This document shows, one piece after another, positions 1 to 5,382 of a DNA stretch of 9,908 nucleotides (positions are counted from its first letter, which is position 1; every line of letters starts with the position of its first letter). Made by a program: the position numbers and the translations under genes. The notes below the pieces were generated by a model that worked only from the letters and a program-made list of their open reading frames with translations, was not told the origin of the DNA and ran no database searches. The stretch is from Deltaproteobacteria bacterium (GTDB taxonomy: Bacteria > Desulfobacterota > Binatia > Binatales > Binataceae). The stretch spans positions 1 through 9,908 of the forward strand of contig JAJYMR010000180.1 of the NCBI GenBank assembly GCA_021786815.1. The letters run 5' to 3'.

Positions 1-523
1 CCGGCAGCGAAGCGCGAATACCGGCGACCTTGCGCTTGTACAGGGTGGTTGTCGTGATCAGCACCCGGCCGTCGCCGATACTGATACGCTGATGGATCGG
101 CTCGGGTCCGAAGGCCGAAAACAACGGACAGAAGACGCTCCCGGCCTTAAGGGTCCCGAGAGCGCCGACGTACAGCTCGGGGATACGGCCGGAGAGGCAA
201 AATACCCGCTCGCCCTTTTCGATCCCGAGGCCTTTCAACACATTGGCGAAGCGATTGGTCAGCGAACGCAGGTCCGCGTAGGTGAAGTCGCGGACCTCTC
301 CCCGTTTGCCGAGCCATCGCAGAGCAAGCTCATTGCCGCGCGGTCCGGTCGCGTGACGATCAACGGCCTCATAGGCAATATTCAGCCCACGACCCCTGGG
401 AAGGCCGTCGAGTTCGCGCCGAGCCGCCTCCCAGGAGAACCCCACTCTGGCCTTGTCATAGTCGAGCAGGTTGGGAACAACCGCCCATCCCTGCCGCGGT
501 TTCTCGATCGTCTTCCAGGCCAT
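1..523 (-). CDS. acsA: Acetyl-CoA synthetase (AMP-forming), N-terminal part, cut by window edge
   Basis: The reverse strand reads open from ATG at 523 to the window edge (174 complete codons). Acetyl-CoA synthetase adenylates acetate with ATP and transfers it to CoA in the cytoplasm. The visible N-terminal part matches the AcsA type: after a short lead come FSWEAARRELDG, then LNIAYEAVDRHA (about residues 50-61), then DFTYADLRSLTNRFANVL, GIEKGERVF and the hydrophobic stretch ELYVGALGTLKAGSVFCPLF, as in the ANL adenylating superfamily. The phosphate-binding loop and catalytic motifs lie beyond the edge, so acetate specificity rests on overall resemblance; another short-chain acyl-CoA synthetase is possible. 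The start is forced: an in-frame TGA lies at 532-530, and no other start codon lies between. No strong ribosome site is visible. It is divergent from the membrane protein gene at 675. Confidence 0.85.
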   Translation of the reverse strand, partial: MAWKTIEKPRQGWAVVPNLLDYDKARVGFSWEAARRELDGLPRGRGLNIAYEAVDRHATGPRGNELALRWLGKRGEVRDFTYADLRSLTNRFANVLKGLGIEKGERVFCLSGRIPELYVGALGTLKAGSVFCPLFSAFGPEPIHQRISIGDGRVLITTTTLYKRKVAGIRASLP

Positions 524-592
524 CCGGCATCACGTGAGAGCGAGGATCGTGCCATCGTGGAAAGGTGAAAAGCCGAGCTTGTCCGCCGAATT

Positions 593-621
593 TTGATGCC
601 CAATGGACCCGCCCGTATCAT
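593..621 (+). promoter_or_regulatory. Sigma70-like promoter for the CopD-like membrane protein gene
   Basis: A -35 box TTGATG (593-598) and a -10 box TATCAT (616-621) are separated by exactly 17 bases, matching 4/6 and 5/6 of the sigma70 consensus. Transcription would start near 628, about 47 bases before the ATG at 675. The box lies in the 151-bp gap between two divergent genes. I saw no comparable promoter on the opposite strand for the acetyl-CoA synthetase. Confidence 0.5.
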
Positions 622-674
622 GCGCTTGTGTCCGTTCGCACCAAAAAGCCTGAACCGGCTAATCTCTCCAAGCG

Positions 675-1139
675 ATGAACCAACTGGCGTTAAGGGCCAC
701 GATCCTCTGGATCCACGCGCTCAGCGGGATAGTCTGGGTCGGCGCCTCGGCCGCGTTCGTAATCGCGGCGATCGCAACCGGAGCCTCGAGCGACGAGGGC
801 ATCGCCTTCGCGCGAAGGGTTGCGCCGCGGATAAATCGCGTTGAACTCGGAGCCGTCGCGGTGCTGGTGACGAGCGGGATCGTCAACGTGATACTGGCAG
901 GCTGGGCCAAACACTTCCGGTTCTCAGGGGCTTTCCGTTCGATTCTGACCGTCAAGATCCTGATCCTCGCCGCGATGGCGCTCGCGCTTGCGTCGTCGTT
1001 TCGCGCCGAACGAGTGCTGCGTTCGGCCGACGCGGCCGCTGCCGGCCGAGCGGCGGGCCGGATCGTTGCGCTGTTCGCTCTTATCGTTGCGATGGGAAGC
1101 GTGGCGCTGGGCCTTGGGTTATGGTTGGCTGGTAGCTAG
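675..1139 (+). CDS. Four-helix integral membrane protein, CopD/DUF2269-like
   Basis: This 154-residue protein is almost entirely hydrophobic, with four predicted membrane segments at about residues 8-35, 57-76, 88-108 and 129-152. The first helix carries WIHALSGIVWVGASAAF, with a histidine at residue 14. This kind of H-x(n)-W-x-G pattern is seen in CopD-like and related small membrane proteins, where histidines bind copper or heme. No cysteine-rich or soluble domain is present. The assignment to CopD/DUF2269-like proteins rests on pattern only, and the function is not established. The ATG at 675 is the first possible start, since an in-frame TAA lies at 660-662; the ribosome site is weak. The gene diverges from the acetyl-CoA synthetase and is followed 71 bp later by the hydrolase gene, with a possible terminator between. 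Confidence 0.75.
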   Translation: MNQLALRATILWIHALSGIVWVGASAAFVIAAIATGASSDEGIAFARRVAPRINRVELGAVAVLVTSGIVNVILAGWAKHFRFSGAFRSILTVKILILAAMALALASSFRAERVLRSADAAAAGRAAGRIVALFALIVAMGSVALGLGLWLAGS

Positions 1140-1142
1140 CCC

Positions 1143-1169
1143 GCACGCGCGAAATGCCGCGCGGCTTTT
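1143..1169 (+). terminator. Possible intrinsic terminator after the membrane protein gene
   Basis: CGCGCG (1146-1151) pairs with CGCGCG (1158-1163) around the loop AAATGC. The stem extends by GC (1143-1144) with GC (1164-1165) over one bulged A, and TTTT follows at 1166-1169. It lies directly after the stop of the membrane protein gene. The T-run is short, so this is tentative. An ATG at 1154 lies in the loop, which argues against that codon as start of the hydrolase gene. Confidence 0.35.
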
Positions 1170-1210
1170 GCTGTATCGGAGCAAACCCGACGGCGCGGAC
1201 ACGAACCATA

Positions 1211-2107
1211 GTGGAAGAACCTCCGAAAATACGTATCGGCTCGTTTACGATCGCATTCCTGACCGACGGCCTTTGGCGTAACGACGGCGGATGCATGTTC
1301 GGCGTGGTGCCGCGCGAGCTTTGGAAGCGCGAGCATCCGCCCGATGAACTCAACCGTATCAGGCTCAACCTGACCTGCCCCCTGATCCTCAAGGGCCGCG
1401 ACGCGATCCTGGTTGACACGGGGATCGGCAACCGCCTGAGCGCCGTCGAGCGCAAAATCTTCGACCACGGCGAGGGATGGCTGCCCGACCATCTGCGCGC
1501 GCTCGGGATGGAGCCCGGCGACATAACCCACGTGATCCTGTCGCACCTTCATTTCGATCACTGTGGAGGGCTGGTGCGCCGGCGCGAGTCCGGCAAGTTC
1601 GAGCCGGCGTTCCCGCGGGCCCGCTTGTTCGTGCAACGCGGCGAGCTCGAGACCGCGCGCAATCCCCGTAACGAGCGGTTGCACGCCGCGTACCGCCATA
1701 TGCAGGAGATCCTCGGGACGGTGGACGGCTCATTCGAGGCGGTCGAGGGCGACGTCGAGGTGGTCACGGGAGTAACTGCGGCGGTAACCGGCGGCCATAC
1801 GTTCGACCATCAGGTGGCGATGGTCCGCGACGGCGGGCACTGCTTCGTCCATTTGGCCGATATCGTGCCGACCCGTTCGCACATGCGCGGGCCGTGGAAC
1901 CAGGCCTACGACCTCGACGCGTTACGCACGATGGAGCAGAAGGCCGCGTACCTGGAGCGAGCGGTCAGGGAAGGATGGTGGCTGTCGTTCGCCCATGACG
2001 AGCAGGTGTTCACGGCAAAGGTGGCGAACGACCGCGGCAAGCTCGTCCTGCGCGAGAGTCTTGCGGTCGGATGCGTATGCACTCAGGACGAGGCGAAGCA
2101 TACGTGA
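1211..2107 (+). CDS. MBL-fold metallo-hydrolase (lactonase/YtnP-like)
   Basis: A metallo-beta-lactamase-fold hydrolase with the full set of dinuclear metal ligands. With the GTG start at 1211 (298 residues), HLHFDH (HxHxDH) is at residues 112-117, the histidine of GGHTFDHQ at 196, the bridging aspartate of HLADIVP at 217 and the final histidine of FAHDEQ at 262. The N-terminal strand IGSFTIAFLTDG and VDTGIGNR are typical of the fold. There is no signal peptide, so it is probably cytoplasmic. The substrate is unknown; relatives include lactonases and other esterases, and the sequence alone does not decide. The frame is also open from ATG 1154 (317 residues). I prefer GTG 1211 because it gives the usual family N-terminus and because 1154 lies inside a possible terminator hairpin. 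Neither start has a clear ribosome site. No partner gene indicates a pathway. Confidence 0.85.
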   Translation: MEEPPKIRIGSFTIAFLTDGLWRNDGGCMFGVVPRELWKREHPPDELNRIRLNLTCPLILKGRDAILVDTGIGNRLSAVERKIFDHGEGWLPDHLRALGMEPGDITHVILSHLHFDHCGGLVRRRESGKFEPAFPRARLFVQRGELETARNPRNERLHAAYRHMQEILGTVDGSFEAVEGDVEVVTGVTAAVTGGHTFDHQVAMVRDGGHCFVHLADIVPTRSHMRGPWNQAYDLDALRTMEQKAAYLERAVREGWWLSFAHDEQVFTAKVANDRGKLVLRESLAVGCVCTQDEAKHT

Positions 2108-2185
2108 ATCAACAGGGCGAATTTCACGTCAAATAAATAATGAATGTGGGGGAGTCCCTAATTTTCATACCCTGAACCAGCTAGC

Positions 2186-2214
2186 TTGTTGCGGGTTGTA
2201 GGCTTCGTTATACT
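2186..2214 (+). promoter_or_regulatory. Probable promoter of prkA
   Basis: A -10 box TATACT (2209-2214) lies 17 bases after TTGTTG (2186-2191). The -10 box is 5/6 consensus, the -35 box only 3/6. TATACT with a weak -35 is the form preferred by sigmaS-type holoenzymes, which fits the stationary-phase control known for the E. coli yeaGH operon; that link is an inference. Transcription would start near 2221, leaving a leader of about 108 bases before the prkA ATG. An 8-bp inverted repeat, CGGGTTGT (2192-2199) and ACAACCCG (2242-2249), brackets the -10 box and start point. Confidence 0.45.
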
Positions 2215-2328
2215 GAACGTTGGGATGCGCTTGATGAGAGCACAACCCGACTTGCCTTGTCCTCTCCTTCAAAAAGCTCACATCGCTCTTCCAAATCTCG
2301 GGAACGCCCCAACCCTAAGGAGTCGCGG

Positions 2329-4266
2329 ATGGCGGACGAACTGAACAGTTTTGAGCGCGTAATCAAGGAAGACCGTGCTGCCCGTGAGGCCAGGCAATGG
2401 CGTGGGACCTTGCTCGAGTACCTGGAAATGGTCAAGAAGGACCCCACGGTTTCCAAGCTGGCGCACGCGCGGATTTACGACATGGTCATTTCGATCGGTG
2501 TGCGCAACATCCAGGACACCGACGATCCCCGCACCAAGCGTCTTTACAAGGACGAACCGGTGAAGGTGTTCAACTTCTTCGCCGACGAGTTCTTCGGGAT
2601 AGAGCGGACGATCTCCCAGATCGTGCGCTACTTCCATTCCGCGTCGCTCAAGGGCGAGGAAAGCCGCCAGGTGCTTTACCTGATGGGTCCGGTCGGCTCC
2701 GGTAAGAGTTCGCTCGTCGAGCGGCTCCAGCGCGGGCTCGAACAGCTTATTCCGGCCTACTGTATCGACGGCTGCCCGATGCACGAGGAGCCGCTTCATC
2801 TGATCCCGCGCCATCTGCGTCGCGAGTTCGAGAAGATGCTCGGCGTGCATATCGAGGGCGATCTCTGCCCCGTATGCCGCTACCGGCTCAAGGAGGAGTT
2901 CGGCCAGCGCTACGAGGAGTTCCCGGTCACCACGCGCAACTTCTCCAAGCGAAACCGGCTCGGAATCGGCGTGGTCCCGCCGGTCGATCCGAACAACCAG
3001 GACACTTCGGTGCTGATCGGCTCGGAGGACATCTCCAAGCTCGACCAATATTCCGAGGGCGACCCGCGCGTGCTCGAGCTCAACGGTGCGCTCAACGTGG
3101 GCAACCGCGGGATGGTCGAGTTCATCGAGGTGTTCAAGAACGAGACCGAGTACCTGCACGCGATGATCACCGCAACGCAGGAAAAAGTCATTCCGGCCCC
3201 GGGTCGTCACGGGATGGTTTACGTCGATACCTGTATCGTCGCCCATTCCAACGAGGCTGAATGGCAGAAGTTCAAGGCCGACCACACCAACGAGGCCATC
3301 CTCGACCGTATCGTCGTGGTCAAGGTGCCGTACAACCTGCGGCTTTCCGAGGAAGTGAAGATCTACCAGAAGATCATCCGCAACTCGGACTTCCGCGCGC
3401 ACGTTGCGCCGCACACGCTGGAACTGGCCTCGATGTTCGCGATCCTGTCGCGGCTCGAGCCGACCTCCAAGTGCGACCTGATGACCAAGCTTCGCCTGTA
3501 CAACGGCGAGGAGGTCGTCGAGAAGGGACGCACCAAGAAGATCGACGTGGCCGAACTCAAGGACGACACAAAGCGCGAGGGCATGTCGGGCATCTCGACC
3601 CGCTTCATCATGAAGGCGCTCGACAATGCGCTGTCGGACAATGTCAGCGGCAACTGCATCAACCCGATCAATGTCCGCGAGGCGCTCATCCAGATGACCA
3701 AGGAAGCCGAGCTTCCGGAGGACACCAAGAAGCAGTACCTCGAATTCCTCCAGGACACGCTTCACAAGGAGTATCTCGAACTGCTGGAGAAGGAGATCAC
3801 GCGCGCCTTCGTTTACTCTTACCAGGAGCAGGCCGAAGCACTGTTCCAGAACTACCTTGACCACGCCGAGGCCTACGTCAACAAGACCAAGGTCCGCGAC
3901 CGCAACACCAAGGAGGAGCTTGCGCCAGACGAGGGCTTCCTCAAGTCGATCGAGGAGCAGATAGCGATTATCGGCTCGGCCGCCGACGGCTTCCGCCAGG
4001 AAGTGATCGCCTACCTATGGGCGTCGTCGCGCCGCGGCGAGCGCGTGAGCTATCGCAGCTACGAGCCGCTCAAGGAAGCGATCGAGAAGAAGCTGATGAC
4101 CTCGGTGCGCGACATCTCGCGCATCATTACCAAGGCGCGGACTCGCGACGCCGAGCAGACCGACAAGTACGGCGCGATGGTGCAGAACCTGCTCGAGAAC
4201 GGCTACTGCGAGTCGTGCGTGGACGTGGTGCTGAAATACGCAGCCAACAATCTGTGGAAGGATTGA
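2329..4266 (+). CDS. prkA: PrkA family AAA+ serine protein kinase
   Basis: This 645-residue protein matches the usual length of PrkA/YeaG (E. coli 644, B. subtilis 631) and is complete. PrkA combines an N-terminal AAA+ domain with a C-terminal kinase-like domain and acts in cytoplasmic starvation and sporulation signalling. Visible landmarks: Walker A GPVGSGKS at residues 120-127, CPMHEEPLHLIP from 149, a DPNNQD segment, the Walker B-like GMVEFIE at 261-267, TATQE, then VPYNLRLSEEVKIYQKII and GMSGISTRF, all characteristic of the family. Four cysteines (145, 149, 180, 183) form a possible zinc site that E. coli YeaG lacks. The start at 2329 is fixed by a perfect AAGGAG at 2317-2322, six bases upstream; the frame is open further up but has no comparable site. 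It is the first gene of the prkA-yeaH-spoVR cluster. Confidence 0.96.
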   Translation: MADELNSFERVIKEDRAAREARQWRGTLLEYLEMVKKDPTVSKLAHARIYDMVISIGVRNIQDTDDPRTKRLYKDEPVKVFNFFADEFFGIERTISQIVRYFHSASLKGEESRQVLYLMGPVGSGKSSLVERLQRGLEQLIPAYCIDGCPMHEEPLHLIPRHLRREFEKMLGVHIEGDLCPVCRYRLKEEFGQRYEEFPVTTRNFSKRNRLGIGVVPPVDPNNQDTSVLIGSEDISKLDQYSEGDPRVLELNGALNVGNRGMVEFIEVFKNETEYLHAMITATQEKVIPAPGRHGMVYVDTCIVAHSNEAEWQKFKADHTNEAILDRIVVVKVPYNLRLSEEVKIYQKIIRNSDFRAHVAPHTLELASMFAILSRLEPTSKCDLMTKLRLYNGEEVVEKGRTKKIDVAELKDDTKREGMSGISTRFIMKALDNALSDNVSGNCINPINVREALIQMTKEAELPEDTKKQYLEFLQDTLHKEYLELLEKEITRAFVYSYQEQAEALFQNYLDHAEAYVNKTKVRDRNTKEELAPDEGFLKSIEEQIAIIGSAADGFRQEVIAYLWASSRRGERVSYRSYEPLKEAIEKKLMTSVRDISRIITKARTRDAEQTDKYGAMVQNLLENGYCESCVDVVLKYAANNLWKD

Positions 4267-4282
4267 GGCGACGGAGGCGGTG

Positions 4283-4696
4283 GTGGAAGCCAACGAATTG
4301 GAGGGAAATTTCAGAAAGCTGATCGACCCGGAGGGACCGATTCGAGGGCTCCCCTCGGCGGTCGAAACCGTCAGGACAATTCTTCGCGGTCGACCCTTCG
4401 AGGGCTTGGAATGTGAAGATGGGCGCCCCTGTGACGTGCTTCAGGCACTGAAGGATCCGTGTTCGCTCGGGGTTCTACCGCACATTTACAGCAACAGCAG
4501 ACTCGCGGCGGCTGTGGAGACGGTGCCAGACGCGCGTAATGTGCAATTCCTCGGGAGTAACCTGCATCTGAAGCTTGACATGGCCGCAGGTCTGGATGAG
4601 TGGGAGCGCCTCCGACTTTTCGCGGCTGACTGCATGCTGACGCTCGACGGTAAGGGGAAGCGCATCCTCGTCGCGCCGGATAGATCCGTTAGATAA
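4283..4696 (+). CDS. Hypothetical protein of unknown family, between prkA and the GIY-YIG element
   Basis: I do not recognise this protein of 137 or 138 residues. It starts at GTG 4283 or the adjacent GTG 4280; GGAGG at 4273-4277 is five bases from 4283, which favours the second. The product looks soluble, with no signal peptide or membrane segment. It has cysteines in LECEDGRPCDVL and DPCSL, a hydrophobic region around QFLGSNLHLKLDM and a basic C-terminus (KGKRILVAPDRSVR). The gene follows prkA by 16 bp, so co-transcription is likely. Its stop lies 16 bp before the left repeat of the GIY-YIG element. Codon use is less biased to G/C at third positions than in prkA, with several tgt, gat, aga and att codons, so it may be acquired. 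A clear ribosome site and the full-length open frame support a real gene; no function can be given. Confidence 0.55.
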   Translation: MEANELEGNFRKLIDPEGPIRGLPSAVETVRTILRGRPFEGLECEDGRPCDVLQALKDPCSLGVLPHIYSNSRLAAAVETVPDARNVQFLGSNLHLKLDMAAGLDEWERLRLFAADCMLTLDGKGKRILVAPDRSVR

Positions 4697-4712
4697 AGGG
4701 GCAGGGTCTCGT

Positions 4713-4747
4713 TGTCATTCTGAGCGAAGCGAAGAATCTCATGCCAC
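4713..4747 (+). repeat. Left inverted-repeat arm of the GIY-YIG element
   Basis: The arm begins TGTCATTCTGAGCGAAGCGA and ends CTCATGCCAC. Within it ATTCT (4717-4721) can pair with AGAAT (4733-4737) around an 11-base loop containing a GCGAA direct duplication. It is complementary to 5076-5110 apart from one base at 4743. It also forms the untranslated leader of the nuclease gene, whose ATG is at 4749. Confidence 0.85.
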
Positions 4748-4748
4748 G

Positions 4749-5072
4749 ATGGCCGGGCGAGGCAGACCAAGGGACCGAACCTACTACGTCTATGTCATGA
4801 CCAACCTGTCCGGCACTTTGTACACCGGCGTGACCAACGACCTTCAGAGGCGCGTTTACGAGCACAAGCATGGGCTCGCCTCCGGTTTCACGTCCAGGTA
4901 CAAGCTCAGCCGACTGGTTTATTTCGAGCAGACCGACGACATCGAGGCCGCGATCATCCGCGAAAAGCAGATCAAGGGATGGGTCCGGTCGAAAAAGCTC
5001 GCTTTGGTTAGGACCTCTAACCCCGAATGGAAGGACCTGAGCGTCGACTGGTATCCGCGCGACGGGCGGTAA
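4749..5072 (+). CDS. Small GIY-YIG endonuclease-fold protein, encoded inside a repeat element
   Basis: This 107-residue protein consists of a single GIY-YIG nuclease domain, the fold used by UvrC, homing endonucleases and small YhbQ/UPF0213-like proteins to cut DNA. The two signature strands are YVYVM (13-17, in place of GIY) and LYTGVTNDLQRRVYEH (24-39, YTG in place of YIG), with conserved arginines 34 and 35 and histidine 39. The presumed metal-binding glutamate is E72 in IIREKQIKGW, and the C-terminal NPEWKDL (91-97) is typical of this subgroup. There is no additional DNA-binding domain. The start at 4749 lies one base after the left repeat and has no ribosome site; the next Met (17) is inside the fold, so 4749 is the best choice. 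Containment between inverted repeats suggests it acts on or helps spread those repeats, which is an inference; a repair or housekeeping role is the alternative. Confidence 0.88.
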   Translation: MAGRGRPRDRTYYVYVMTNLSGTLYTGVTNDLQRRVYEHKHGLASGFTSRYKLSRLVYFEQTDDIEAAIIREKQIKGWVRSKKLALVRTSNPEWKDLSVDWYPRDGR

Positions 5073-5075
5073 TCA

Positions 5076-5110
5076 GTGGAATGAGATTCTTCGCTTCGCT
5101 CAGAATGACA
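5076..5110 (-). repeat. Right inverted-repeat arm of the GIY-YIG element
   Basis: The reverse complement of the left arm: 30 perfectly paired bases (5081-5110 against 4713-4742), then a single mismatch and four more matched bases (GTGG side). The stop codon of the nuclease gene ends at 5072, three bases before it. The same inner sequence GTGGAATGAGATTC recurs in the short element at 9696-9709. Confidence 0.85.
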
Positions 5111-5200
5111 GAAGGTCGGCGAGATCCAAGGGATGGCGGCCGAGCGAGAATCATCGACGAACGACCGCTGCAGGGTCGAGCGCAATCCAAAGACCTAACG

Positions 5201-5236
5201 GCCCAGGCAGGCTTCATTCTCGCCTCCCTGCCGGGC
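5201..5236 (+). other. Strong hairpin upstream of yeaH
   Basis: GCCC (5201-5204) and GGCAGG (5206-5211), with one bulged A, pair with CCTGCC (5227-5232) and GGGC (5233-5236) to give a ten-base-pair stem around a 15-base loop. No T-run follows, so it is not a classical terminator. It lies in the gap between the GIY-YIG element and yeaH, just upstream of a TATAAT box, and is followed by a GC-rich alternating GCGCGC stretch that can also fold. I see no gene in this gap. Confidence 0.4.
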
Positions 5237-5261
5237 GCGCGCATGGCGGCGCGCGGCGCGC

Positions 5262-5267
5262 TATAAT
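5262..5267 (+). promoter_or_regulatory. Perfect -10 box TATAAT upstream of yeaH
   Basis: A perfect TATAAT in very GC-rich surroundings, preceded by C (CTATAATT), 115 bases before the yeaH start. The bases 16-18 positions upstream (around 5238-5245, GC-rich) show no -35 box and there is no TGn extension. The C just before the hexamer with no -35 is a pattern tolerated by sigmaS-type factors; that reading is inferential. It would give yeaH-spoVR-aminotransferase their own transcription start near 5274. Confidence 0.4.
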
Positions 5268-5286
5268 TGTGCAGGTCGCAGAGGCG

Positions 5287-5349
5287 GCGCAACGTTCCAG
5301 AAGTGTGGATGACCTGAACCTGGGTCCGCTCCCCTCAAGGAACGGGCGC
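5287..5349 (+). promoter_or_regulatory. Possible structured leader RNA before yeaH
   Basis: GCGC (5287-5290) and CGTTCC (5293-5298) can pair with GGAACG (5339-5344) and GCGC (5346-5349), a ten-base-pair stem with a small AA/G internal loop. GACC (5311-5314) and GGTC (5323-5326) can form an inner hairpin. The structure lies between the TATAAT box and the GTG start at 5383. It matches no riboswitch or small RNA that I recognise. It could regulate yeaH or be a chance fold. Confidence 0.3.
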
Positions 5350-5382
5350 ACCATCCCGCACGGGGACAAGGCTTAGACGACT

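Larger units (their letters stand above)
4713..5110 (+). mobile_element. Compact REP/MITE-like element carrying a GIY-YIG nuclease gene
   Basis: A 398-bp unit bounded by 35-bp inverted repeats (4713-4747 and 5076-5110; the outer 30 bp are perfectly complementary, with one mismatch in the inner five). The GIY-YIG gene starts one base inside the left arm and stops three bases before the right arm, so almost every base is repeat or coding sequence. A gene-less copy of both ends occurs at 9651-9738. No target-site duplication is visible at the outer edges. The unit separates prkA and the hypothetical gene from yeaH. Mobility is inferred from architecture and from the second copy, not shown directly. 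Confidence 0.65.

Noticed and set aside
92..568. Plus-strand open frame over the acetyl-CoA synthetase region
   Set aside because: The minus strand carries a clear AcsA N-terminus; this plus-strand product has no recognisable motif.
2103..2128. Terminator after the MBL gene (CGTGAA paired with TTCACG)
   Set aside because: The stem is only six base pairs with a loop of more than ten bases, and no T-run follows.
2278..3864. Long antisense open frame (528 codons) opposite prkA
   Set aside because: The plus strand unmistakably encodes PrkA here. Long open antisense frames are expected opposite GC-rich genes with strong third-position bias, and this product matches no family.
4700..5125. Target-site duplication around the GIY-YIG element
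   Set aside because: The bases outside the left arm (GTCTCGT) and the right arm (GAAGGTC) do not match as direct repeats. Absence does not exclude mobility by a mechanism without duplication.
5274..5382. Signal recognition particle RNA, suggested by GCGCAACG and CCTGAACC after a TATAAT box
   Set aside because: The essential conserved GGAAGG...AGCAG apical loop is absent on both strands, so the resemblance is superficial.
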